DNA of 14,026 nt from DATAPE01 sp036265345 (GTDB lineage Bacteria; Actinomycetota; CADDZG01; WHSQ01). A program made the position numbers and the translations under genes. Numbering within the stretch: position 1 is the first letter of the stretch; every line of letters starts with the position of its first letter. The notes under the pieces are model-generated. The model was not told the origin of the DNA, ran no database searches, and saw only the letters and a program-made list of their open reading frames with translations. Of the stretch, positions 6,691-13,453 are shown piece after piece. Location: assembly GCA_036265345.1 (NCBI GenBank), contig DATAPE010000116.1, forward strand, positions 1-14,026, given 5' to 3'.

Positions 6691-7818
6691 TCACTCCGCG
6701 GCGGGAAGTGTTTCCGACAGGCATCCGGGCAGCAGTACCTTGAAAGACGCACCGCCCCCCGGGCGGTCTTCTACCCAGGCCCGTCCTCCCAATAACCTCG
6801 CGAATCTTTCGACGAGGGCCAGGCCTATGCCGGTGCCGGTCACGGAAGGGGACGCGGCTACCCGGACAAAGGGGTCGAATATGGCCTCTTTGGAACCTTC
6901 CTCCACCCCCGGGCCATCGTCGTCTACGTAGAGGATCAGGTCGTCCGCGCCGGCGGCTTCGAACCCGAGCCAGACCCGGCCCTCGGGCGTGGTGTAGCGC
7001 AGTGCGTTGTCGAGCAGGTTCACCACGATGCGCTCCAGGACCGCACGATCGATCTTCGCGACCAGGCCCGAAGGGCGAAGCTCCACCCCCCGCTGTCGCT
7101 GCGATTCCAGCTGGCTAAAAGCCTGCTTGCCGAGCTGATCCAGATCCACCACGTCGTCCATCGTCCCCAGATGGCCCCCGCGAAGACGGTCCAGATCGAG
7201 CAGATCGGTGAGCAGGGCCTTCATCTGGTAGGCGCTCTTCAGGATCCGGTGGAGAAGCTCGGTCATCTCCTCCCGATCGAGGTGGACGTCCTCTCGGACG
7301 AGGGTTTGTGCCAGTCCGATGACCGCGGCCAGAGGGCTTCGAAGGTCGTGCGAAACCGACTGAAGGAAGGTGTCCTTCAAAGTGTGCAGCATCTTCAGCC
7401 GGAGCTCGCTCTCCCGCAGCGCCTCGCGATTCCGGTTGCTCTGGGTGATGTCCCGCAGCAACCACCTGAGATTCCGCTGCGCGTTGGATCCGGTCGCCAC
7501 TCCTCCGACCCGGATGGAGACCGCGACGCCGTCGCCCCGCTCAGGAACGATCTGGGCCTCCCACTCCTCTACGGTTCCAGGCGTGCGCAGCGCGGTTATC
7601 CGTTCGATCGCATGCCGTTTTCCGGACGGGGGGATGAATTGCAGGATGGGCGTCCCGGTCAGCCTGGCGGCGGGCATTGCGAAGAGCGCAGCGGCGGCAT
7701 CGTTGGCTTCCAGGATCCGTCCGGTGAGGTCGGTGACCAGATACGGGTCCGGCGCGAGGTCGAACAGCCGCCGGTAATCGGCGATCTCCCCCGAGCTGCT
7801 CTGGCCGTTTGGTTCCAT
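6691..7818 (-). CDS. Soluble PAS-domain sensor histidine kinase (HisKA type)
   Basis: A 375-aa kinase with no membrane segment, so probably cytosolic. Residues 11-125 form a PAS sensor domain (LFDLAPDPYLVTDLTGRILE-type start), ligand unknown. A short helix leads to the HisKA dimerisation domain with the phosphorylated His in SVSHDLRSPL (H157). The ATPase domain has the N box NLLDNALRYT (267-276), G1 DDDGPGV (299-305), F box FDPFVR (314-319) and G2 GTGIGLAL (328-335), all intact. Start is ATG 7818 with GGGAAGGGG ending 2 nt before it, rather close. It is the first gene of the minus-strand block that goes on to the NarL-type regulator and two glycan enzymes, and it is divergent from a stand-alone receiver. 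A complete, active kinase is likely; its signal is unknown. Confidence 0.93.
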   Translation of the reverse strand: MEPNGQSSSGEIADYRRLFDLAPDPYLVTDLTGRILEANDAAAALFAMPAARLTGTPILQFIPPSGKRHAIERITALRTPGTVEEWEAQIVPERGDGVAVSIRVGGVATGSNAQRNLRWLLRDITQSNRNREALRESELRLKMLHTLKDTFLQSVSHDLRSPLAAVIGLAQTLVREDVHLDREEMTELLHRILKSAYQMKALLTDLLDLDRLRGGHLGTMDDVVDLDQLGKQAFSQLESQRQRGVELRPSGLVAKIDRAVLERIVVNLLDNALRYTTPEGRVWLGFEAAGADDLILYVDDDGPGVEEGSKEAIFDPFVRVAASPSVTGTGIGLALVERFARLLGGRAWVEDRPGGGASFKVLLPGCLSETLPAAE

Positions 7819-7937
7819 ATCCCCTTCCCGGTTCTCTCCTCTGCCTTACCCTCCCCGGCGGCTTCCGCCCCAGAAAGTTGCACATTTCACAATAAGCTTC
7901 GAGGATCGAGAACAACGGTGCTCCCACAGCCACGGTC

Positions 7938-8312
7938 GTGGTGGTTGACGACGACGAGAATTTCCGGATCGCCCTCACGATGATGCTCGAGCTCGAGCGC
8001 TTCGAAGTGGTGGGAGAGGCCTCCGACGGCTTCGAGGCGGTCGAGGTGACGGAGCGGACCCAGCCGGCGTTCGTGATCATCGACCAGATGCTCCCCGGCC
8101 GGGATGGCGAAGAAGCCGCCGCACTCATCAGGGAGTGCGCCCCCGGATCAAGGATCGTCGCCTCGTCCGGCTTCCTTCGGTCCACGCCGCCGTGGGCCGA
8201 TGCGTTCGCGGACAAGACTGATGTCGCTGCTATCCCCAAGCTGCTGCGGAGGCTATGGGACGATCCACCAGAGCTCCGGGGGCGGGACTCGAACCCGCAA
8301 CCTACCGGTTAA
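7938..8312 (+). CDS. Stand-alone receiver-domain response regulator (CheY-like), ending inside tRNA-Asn antisense
   Basis: The 124-aa product is a receiver domain with no output domain: acidic triad DDD (4-6), phospho-acceptor D49 (VIIDQMLPG), Ser pair after strand 4 (S76-S77, IVASSG), and Lys K93 (ADKTD). Start GTG 7938 leaves only two residues before the acidic cluster, and I see no ribosome site. The frame stays open upstream to a stop at 7893 and would add the expected strand residues TVVV, but offers no ATG, GTG or TTG. The true start is therefore uncertain (rare start codon or an upstream sequence error). The last 13 residues (ELRGRDSNPQPTG) are read from the strand opposite tRNA-Asn, with the TAA at 8310-8312 inside it. 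It is divergent from the histidine kinase by about 118 bp and may take phosphate from it. Confidence 0.8.
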   Translation: MVVDDDENFRIALTMMLELERFEVVGEASDGFEAVEVTERTQPAFVIIDQMLPGRDGEEAAALIRECAPGSRIVASSGFLRSTPPWADAFADKTDVAAIPKLLRRLWDDPPELRGRDSNPQPTG

Positions 8313-8346
8313 CAGCCGGTTGCTCTGCCAATTGAGCTACCCCGGA
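8274..8346 (-). tRNA. tRNA-Asn (anticodon GTT)
   Basis: A complete 73-nt cloverleaf on the minus strand, 5' end at 8346. Acceptor stem TCCGGGG/CCCCGGA, D stem GCTC/GAGC, anticodon stem ACCGG/CCGGT with loop CTGTTAA (anticodon GTT), T stem GCGGG/CCCGC with loop TTCGAGT, discriminator G. The CCA end is not encoded. Its 3' part overlaps 39 bp with the end of the divergent-strand receiver gene. Confidence 0.97.
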
Positions 8347-8357
8347 TCGCCAGCGCC

Positions 8358-8385
8358 ATATTAAGTGGGGTGCGATAAGCCGCAA
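8358..8385 (-). promoter_or_regulatory. Possible promoter of tRNA-Asn
   Basis: On the minus strand TAATAT (8363-8358) lies 11 bp before the mature tRNA 5' end, with TTGCGG about 16 bp upstream as a weak -35. Spacing suits a short 5' leader. Only the -10 is reasonably good. Confidence 0.35.
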
Positions 8386-8426
8386 AGGAAACCCGGAATA
8401 CGATGCATCGACATACGAGCGAGCGT

Positions 8427-8432
8427 AGGAGG
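8427..8432 (+). promoter_or_regulatory. Strong ribosome site for the YtxH-like gene
   Basis: A full AGGAGG with a 7-nt spacer before ATG 8440. It fixes that start and argues against a longer frame from 8365. Confidence 0.8.
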
Positions 8433-8439
8433 ATCGACG

Positions 8440-8724
8440 ATGAAGGGACGGATGGGCTTGTTCATAGGGATGGGGGCCGGGTATGTCCTCGGCGCCAAGG
8501 CGGGGCGTGAGCGATACGTTCAGCTGAAACGGCTCTATGACAACCTCACTTCATCCCCCACCTTCCGCAGAGCCAAAGCGAAGGCGAAAGAGGCAGCCGG
8601 AAGCGGCCTGGGGACGGCGAAGGACGCGGCAGGAGGCGGCGTGTCGAAGGTCGCCAGCGCAGTTAGGAGCCGCGGCGACGATCGTTCCGGGGGCCTGTCG
8701 GTAGCTCCCCCTCCAGAGTCCTAG
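8440..8724 (+). CDS. Small YtxH-like membrane-associated protein (94 aa)
   Basis: The start at ATG 8440 is set by a perfect AGGAGG. The product opens MKGRMGLFIGMGAGYVLGAKAG, a short Gly-rich hydrophobic segment (about residues 5-20) followed by the basic AGRERY motif typical of actinobacterial YtxH-like proteins. An amphipathic Lys/Ala/Gly helix (about 40-75) and a polar Pro/Ser tail follow. Proteins of this kind are usually membrane-anchored and often stress-related; no biochemical activity is established. It stands alone on the plus strand between tRNA-Asn and the convergent rpoD gene, so neighbours give no hint of its job. Confidence 0.8.
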   Translation: MKGRMGLFIGMGAGYVLGAKAGRERYVQLKRLYDNLTSSPTFRRAKAKAKEAAGSGLGTAKDAAGGGVSKVASAVRSRGDDRSGGLSVAPPPES

Positions 8725-8732
8725 CAGTACCA

Positions 8733-8749
8733 CCGCGGTTTAGCCGCGG
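8733..8749. terminator. Hairpin between convergent YtxH-like and rpoD genes
   Basis: CCGCGG (8733-8738) and CCGCGG (8744-8749) flank TTTAG, giving a 6-bp all-GC stem in the 32-bp gap between two convergent stop codons. There is no T-tract, so it is at best a weak bidirectional terminator or an mRNA-end stabilising hairpin. Confidence 0.4.
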
Positions 8750-8756
8750 CCGCTCG

Positions 8757-10007
8757 TCACTCCAGGTAGTCGCGCAGCTTCTGGCTCCGTGACGGGTGCC
8801 TCAGCTTCGAGAGGGTCTTGGACTCGATCTGGCGGATGCGCTCCCGGGTAACCCCGAATTTCTTACCGACCTCCTCGAGGGTGCGCGGCTGACCATCCAC
8901 CAAGCCGAAGCGAAGACGGATCACCTCTTTCTCTCGCCCGGTGAGCGTGTGGAGAACCGACTCGAGTTGCTCTTGCAGCAGCTTGAAGGAGGCTCTCTCC
9001 AACGGCACCACCGCTTCGTCGTCGGGGATGAAGTCCCCGAGATGAGAATCCTCTTCTTCGCCGATGGGCGTCTCGAGGGAGACCGGTTCCTGCGAGATCT
9101 TCTGGATCTCCCGCACTTTCTCTGGTGACAGCTCCATCTGCAGCCCGATCTCGTCGGCGGTGGGCTCGCGCCCGAAGTCCTGGAGCAGCTGCCGTTGGAT
9201 CCGCACGAGCTTGTTGATCGTCTCCACCATGTGGACCGGGATCCTGATCGTGCGCGCCTGGTCGGCGATCGCACGGGTTATGGCCTGGCGGATCCACCAG
9301 GTGGCGTAGGTGGAGAACTTGTAGCCCTTGCGGTAATCGAATTTTTCGACCGCGCGGATCAGCCCCAGGTTGCCCTCCTGGATGAGATCCAAGAACGCCA
9401 TCCCGCGGCCCACGTAGCGCTTCGCGATCGACACGACGAGCCGGAGGTTGGCTTCCACCAGATGACGCTTCGCCATAGCGCCATCACGCTCGAGCCACTC
9501 CACCTCCATCAACTTGTCGGCCGACAGCTTCTGGCGCTCCTTCTGGAGCTTCTCGGTCGCAAAGACTCCGGCTTCGATGCGCTTTGCAAGCCACACCTCT
9601 TCCTGGGCGGTCAGAAGAGCGACGCGGCCGATCTCTTTCAAATACATGCGGACCGGATCGTTAGTGGGGGCCTTTAAGGCCATCTCGACTTCCCGGCGCG
9701 CCCGCACGCGGTCTTCGTCGGGGTCGGGGATCTCCTGTTTAGCTTCCTTCTCTTCCTCTTCCGCGATGATGGCTTCGTCTTCGGCGACGTCCACGCCGAG
9801 GTCCATCAATCGCTGATACACGGCATCCGTATCGTCGGGAGTGAGATCCAGGACCGACAGCTTCTCGGCGAGGTCGGCGGCGGTCACCGATCCTTCGGCC
9901 TTGGCCGCTCGGATGATCCGGTCAACCTCCGCCTGGGTGGCGGTGACCTCCGTCGCCGTGCCCGTACCGCCGCCGTCCCGATCCGAGCCCGCAGGGTCGG
10001 CCATCAT
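8757..10007 (-). CDS. rpoD: RNA polymerase primary sigma factor (RpoD/SigA)
   Basis: A 416-aa housekeeping sigma factor. Region 1.1-like helices lie at about 25-78, then an acidic stretch (78-100). Region 1.2 begins DPVRMYLKEIG (117-127). Region 2 follows, with HLVEANLRLVVSIAKRY, DLIQEGNLGLIRAVEKFDY and the -10 reading helix YATWWIRQAITRAI. Region 3 comes after RIPVHM (255-260). Region 4 has GREKEVIRLRFGL, and the -35 helix TLEEVGKKFGVTRERIRQIE ends at about 395. The protein ends LRDYLE as in other SigA proteins. ATG 10007 directly follows the dnaG TAG (10010-10008). A second ATG is next, and GGGG lies 5 nt before the first, so translation is probably coupled to dnaG. It is convergent with the YtxH-like gene. 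Identification is secure. Confidence 0.98.
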   Translation of the reverse strand: MMADPAGSDRDGGGTGTATEVTATQAEVDRIIRAAKAEGSVTAADLAEKLSVLDLTPDDTDAVYQRLMDLGVDVAEDEAIIAEEEEKEAKQEIPDPDEDRVRARREVEMALKAPTNDPVRMYLKEIGRVALLTAQEEVWLAKRIEAGVFATEKLQKERQKLSADKLMEVEWLERDGAMAKRHLVEANLRLVVSIAKRYVGRGMAFLDLIQEGNLGLIRAVEKFDYRKGYKFSTYATWWIRQAITRAIADQARTIRIPVHMVETINKLVRIQRQLLQDFGREPTADEIGLQMELSPEKVREIQKISQEPVSLETPIGEEEDSHLGDFIPDDEAVVPLERASFKLLQEQLESVLHTLTGREKEVIRLRFGLVDGQPRTLEEVGKKFGVTRERIRQIESKTLSKLRHPSRSQKLRDYLE

Positions 10008-11816
10008 CTAGACCCCGCTCTCGATCCGGCGCAGCAGATCACGACGTTGTGCTTCGAGGCCCACGAGTCTCGTGAACAGATCGTCGTGACGTTGGGGCTC
10101 GTCCAGGGGGTTGATGTCCTGGAGGACATTCCGGCGCTGCTTGATCTCTCGCTCCAATCGGAAAACCTGCAGGCGCACGAACACTTCATCGGCGCGCTCT
10201 GGCCACTCATCCTCAGGCGTGGCTGCATCGGTCATGGCCAACTCGGTGAACAGCGTGCGGGCGTCGGGGCTGAGGCGCTCCGAGAGGTCGGCGCTCAACA
10301 CACCGTCGTCCGAGGCGACCGCCTGCATGGCTTCCCTGAACAGCTCGCGGCGAGGAGGAGATGTGAAGTCCGTCTCCGTGATCTGGGTCGCCCACGGGGC
10401 GATGGCTCGTGTCCGCGTCAGCAACATCTGCAACGCCTCCCGTTCGACCTTTACGTGTCCGGGGAAACGCCGGTCTCGATCACGTTCGTTCATTCCCCCC
10501 GTTGCTCCGGAACCGCGTGGCGAGCGTTCGGCAAGAGCCCGTTGCACCGCCTCCGGTTCGACCCCGATCCGTTTTGCTGCGATGAAAACATACTGTCCGC
10601 GTGCTATCGGATCGGGATGCCACCCTAGCACTTCTACAGCTTCCCTCACGGCTCGAGAACGCGCTTCTGGCGTGTCGAGTGGCAGCTTCGCCAGCGTCTG
10701 TTCGAGTTTGAACTCGAGGATGGGTTGGGCATCATCGATGACCTTTCTGATTAATTCCGGACCGTTCTCTTGCACAACATCGGCGGGATCCTGATCGGAG
10801 GGCAGAGGTGCAACCAGCACCTCGAGCCCGATCCGATGATGCATCCCAAAACCTCTCTCCGTTGCCCCCTTTCCTGCTTCGTCGGCGTCGAACATCAACA
10901 CCGCGCGCTCCGCGAAGCGTTTGAGCAACTCGAAGTGACTTTCTCCGAGAGCCACACCATTCGTTGCAACCGCCTCGTCGATGCCTGCTTCGTGCAGAGC
11001 GATAACGTCCGTATATCCCTCGACGACCAATGCGGTGCTGGTGCGCGCCATCGATCTCTTGGCACGGTTAAGGCCGTACATCACTCGTGATTTGGAGAAC
11101 ACAGGTGTTTCGGCGGAGTTCAGGTACTTGGGCTGCTGATCGCCGAGCGCTCTCGCTCCGAATCCCACCACATCGCCATTGAGGTTCCAGGTGGGGAACG
11201 TGATCCGTTCGCGAAACGTGTCGTACAGCTTGCCGTCCCGCTCGCTCTTCCTGACGAGGTCGGCCTGAAGTAGCTCCTGATCCGAGAAACCCCTGGTCAG
11301 GAGGTATCTACACAGAAGATCCCGGCCCGGCGCATATCCGAGCTTCCATCGCTCGGCGGTCTCCCGCCCGAACCCCCGGCCCTCCAGGTAGCGCCGCGCC
11401 GGGAGCGCCGCGTCCGACTGGAACAGGCTCCGGTGGAAGAACTCCGCGGCCGCGTTGTTGGCCTCGATCAGCCGTGCCTTCTGTCCGCGTCGTTGCGTCT
11501 CACCGGGGCGTGACTCCTCGTAGTGGATCTCGTATCCGGTCTTGCGCGCGAGCCACTCCACGGCTTCGGGGAACGGCAACGCTTCGACCTTTTGGATGAA
11601 CTGATAGATGTTGCCGCTCTCTCCACAACCGAAGCAGTGATACAGACCTCGGCCCACATCGACGGTGAAGGACGGCGTCTTTTCGGAGTGGAAGGGACAA
11701 AGACCCTTGAAGGTTTGCCCGCCCGACTTCTTCAGGTGCGTGTAGCCGGAGACGATGTCAACGATGTTCGCGCGTTCGCGCAATCCATCGATGTCTTCCT
11801 CTTTGATCTTCGCCAC
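10008..11816 (-). CDS. dnaG: DNA primase DnaG
   Basis: A 602-aa replicative primase that makes RNA primers at the fork and binds the DnaB helicase. The N-terminal zinc ribbon has ligands C40, H43, C61 and C64 (CPFH, CFGC). The catalytic core follows (FRERITFPTWNLNGDVVGFG, 201-220), with the Toprim motifs EGYTDV (266-271) and DADEAG (310-315) that hold the metal-binding acidic residues. The C-terminal part (about 455-602) is the expected helicase-binding domain and is poorly conserved. Start is GTG 11816, with AAGAGG (11822-11827) 5 nt before it. It lies 49 bp downstream of dgt, and its TAG abuts the rpoD ATG. Confidence 0.98.
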   Translation of the reverse strand: MAKIKEEDIDGLRERANIVDIVSGYTHLKKSGGQTFKGLCPFHSEKTPSFTVDVGRGLYHCFGCGESGNIYQFIQKVEALPFPEAVEWLARKTGYEIHYEESRPGETQRRGQKARLIEANNAAAEFFHRSLFQSDAALPARRYLEGRGFGRETAERWKLGYAPGRDLLCRYLLTRGFSDQELLQADLVRKSERDGKLYDTFRERITFPTWNLNGDVVGFGARALGDQQPKYLNSAETPVFSKSRVMYGLNRAKRSMARTSTALVVEGYTDVIALHEAGIDEAVATNGVALGESHFELLKRFAERAVLMFDADEAGKGATERGFGMHHRIGLEVLVAPLPSDQDPADVVQENGPELIRKVIDDAQPILEFKLEQTLAKLPLDTPEARSRAVREAVEVLGWHPDPIARGQYVFIAAKRIGVEPEAVQRALAERSPRGSGATGGMNERDRDRRFPGHVKVEREALQMLLTRTRAIAPWATQITETDFTSPPRRELFREAMQAVASDDGVLSADLSERLSPDARTLFTELAMTDAATPEDEWPERADEVFVRLQVFRLEREIKQRRNVLQDINPLDEPQRHDDLFTRLVGLEAQRRDLLRRIESGV

Positions 11817-11821
11817 TACCG

Positions 11822-11827
11822 CCTCTT
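11822..11827 (-). promoter_or_regulatory. Ribosome site for dnaG
   Basis: AAGAGG on the minus strand with a 5-nt spacer supports the GTG start at 11816. Confidence 0.6.
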
Positions 11828-11865
11828 GTTCGTGCGCGTCAACCGAGCCTCGTGGGGAAGTGGCG

Positions 11866-12867
11866 TCATCCTAGCCCTGCCGTGAGGTCAGGTGGGGGCA
11901 CTCCCACCACGGCTTCAAATGTCTTGATGGCGAAGCGATCGGTCATGCCCGAGACGTAATCCACGGCGGACAGCTTGCTTGCTTGATCCGGTGAGCTGGG
12001 ATCATCCGGAACCCCGTGTTTCGAGAAATGCTCTAGCAAGCGCTCCACCACGCGATGCACGGCCTCGCGTGTCGAGGCCGCCACGAGACCGAGGTAAACG
12101 CGCTCGAATAGGAAGTCTCTCGTCACGCCCATCGCGTTCATGACCTCGTCGGTCATGCGGATACCATCCTGGTCGTACGAAGCGTCGACGATGTCGTTCA
12201 CCATGGTGGCGATGCGCCTGGTCTTGCCGACACCGAGGACCGAGCGCGTGACTTCCGGCAGATCGCTTTCTGCGAGGATCCCGGCTCGGATGGCATCTTC
12301 GATGTCGTGGTTGATATAGGCGATGCGATCGGCGTACCTCGCGATCTGACCCTCGAGAGTGGTGGGCATCGCCATCGACCAGGTGTGATTGGCGATGCCG
12401 TCACGCACCTCCTTGGTCAGGTTCATCGGCTCGAGGACCTCGACGATCCGCACCGACTGGAGGTTGTGGCGGAACCCCGGCTGGAACTCGGCCACCATCT
12501 CCTCGCCGAGGTGGCCGAAGGGGGTGTGGCCGAGGTCGTGACCCAAGCAGATGGCCTCGACGAGATCCTCGTTCAGGGCCAGAGCCCGGGCGATCGTGCG
12601 TGCCACCTGGCTCACCTCGAGGGTGTGCGTCAGGCGCACCCGGTAGTGGTCGCCTTCGGGGGCCAGAAAGACCTGGGTCTTGTGGGCGAGCCGCCGGAAG
12701 GGCTTGGAATGGATGATGCGATCCCGGTCCTGCTGGAAGAGGGTCCGGATCGGATCGTCGGGCTCGGATACGTCTCGGCCCCGCGAGTCTGCGACCAGCT
12801 GCGCCCGTTTGGAGAGGGTCTGGCGCTCTATCTCCTCGGTTCGCTGCCGATAACCTTCGCGCTGCAA
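11866..12867 (-). CDS. dgt: Deoxyguanosinetriphosphate triphosphohydrolase-like protein (dGTPase, HD domain)
   Basis: HD-superfamily enzyme expected to hydrolyse dGTP or other dNTPs to the deoxynucleoside and triphosphate. I chose TTG 12867 (333 aa), just before QREGYRQRTEEIE, because conserved family sequence begins soon after (ADSRGR, DPIRTLFQQDRDRIIHSKPFRRL, KTQVF). Metal-site motifs, numbered from this start: LTHT with H81, GHDLGHTPFGH with H110-D111 and H114, and D180 in ARYADRIAY. The open frame reaches a TTG at 12993, but those 42 extra residues look non-coding and their start would sit inside the ribosome site of the divergent VOC gene. No strong ribosome site is seen before 12867, so the start is not settled. 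A dgt-dnaG pair is common in Actinomycetota; here rpoD follows. Confidence 0.9.
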   Translation of the reverse strand: MQREGYRQRTEEIERQTLSKRAQLVADSRGRDVSEPDDPIRTLFQQDRDRIIHSKPFRRLAHKTQVFLAPEGDHYRVRLTHTLEVSQVARTIARALALNEDLVEAICLGHDLGHTPFGHLGEEMVAEFQPGFRHNLQSVRIVEVLEPMNLTKEVRDGIANHTWSMAMPTTLEGQIARYADRIAYINHDIEDAIRAGILAESDLPEVTRSVLGVGKTRRIATMVNDIVDASYDQDGIRMTDEVMNAMGVTRDFLFERVYLGLVAASTREAVHRVVERLLEHFSKHGVPDDPSSPDQASKLSAVDYVSGMTDRFAIKTFEAVVGVPPPDLTAGLG

Positions 12868-12991
12868 GACGCCGCTCAGCCGATCGGGGGTGCGGGGGCC
12901 GGCCTGCCGGCAAGGAGGGGGAAACGGGCCATCATTCCCATGGTAATGCGGGGCGGGCGAGCGGGAGTGGCAGGTGACACAGCCTGAGGGC

Positions 12992-12998
12992 AAGGAGG
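12992..12998 (+). promoter_or_regulatory. Strong ribosome site for the VOC gene
   Basis: AAGGAGG with a 5-nt spacer before ATG 13004. Its presence argues against the longest dgt frame, whose TTG would overlap it on the other strand. Confidence 0.8.
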
Positions 12999-13003
12999 CG
13001 TAG

Positions 13004-13399
13004 ATGGAACTAACGGACGTGCGGCTGCTGGTGCACGACTTTCGTGGCTGTCTGGAGTTCTACCGGGATGTGCTCGGCCTGAACGTGAGGATGGAGGTGC
13101 CCAACGACGTCTACGCCGAGCTCGAGGCCGGCGGGGTCCACGTATCGCTCTATCCCCACGACCTCATGCGCAAAGCGGTTCCCTCATTGCAGGGGGCCGA
13201 AAGCAGCGATCGTTTCTTACTCAACCTGCGGGTCGACGACACCGACGCCAGTTACCGGCAGCTGCGAGACCGGGGAGTGGCGTTCATGACCGAACCTCAC
13301 GACAAGGAGGAGTGGGGCATCCGCGTGGCCCACTTCCGGGACCCCGACGGAAACCTGATCGAGATCTACTCCCCGATCGAGCAGGCCGGCACGGGGTGA
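13004..13399 (+). CDS. VOC (glyoxalase/bleomycin-resistance fold) protein, substrate unknown
   Basis: 131 aa, with two beta-alpha-beta-beta-beta halves typical of the vicinal-oxygen-chelate fold: first half DVRLLVHDF, CLEFYRDVLGL, YAELEAGG; second half LLNLRVDD, LRDRGVAFM, HFRDPDGNLIEIYSP. The DPDGN and IEIYSP ending is the family signature. The last metal-ligand position (E120) is kept, but the two positions usually held by His or Gln at the start of each half appear to be D5 and N74, so it is unlikely to be a classical glyoxalase I. Start ATG 13004 has AAGGAGG 5 nt upstream. It is divergent from dgt (136-bp gap) and convergent with ppdK (54-bp gap), so it is probably transcribed alone. Confidence 0.85.
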   Translation: MELTDVRLLVHDFRGCLEFYRDVLGLNVRMEVPNDVYAELEAGGVHVSLYPHDLMRKAVPSLQGAESSDRFLLNLRVDDTDASYRQLRDRGVAFMTEPHDKEEWGIRVAHFRDPDGNLIEIYSPIEQAGTG

Positions 13400-13453
13400 C
13401 TTCTCCGATTTCGCGGTCGTAGAGTACCCAGGCTCGCACAGAATGGTGCTTCT

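Noticed and set aside
7878..7892. TTG-n9-CAA symmetric element in the kinase-receiver gap as an operator
   Set aside because: Only three bases per half match; expected by chance.
8365..8439. Longer start for the YtxH-like protein
   Set aside because: The extra residues are Arg/Gly-rich and lie before a perfect AGGAGG placed for ATG 8440.
12868..12993. 42-residue N-terminal extension of dgt containing a CVTCH (haem c-like CxxCH) motif
   Set aside because: Its TTG would overlap the divergent gene's ribosome site, the sequence is Pro/His/Arg-rich and unlike dGTPase N-termini, and one CxxCH in a cytosolic HD enzyme is most likely chance.
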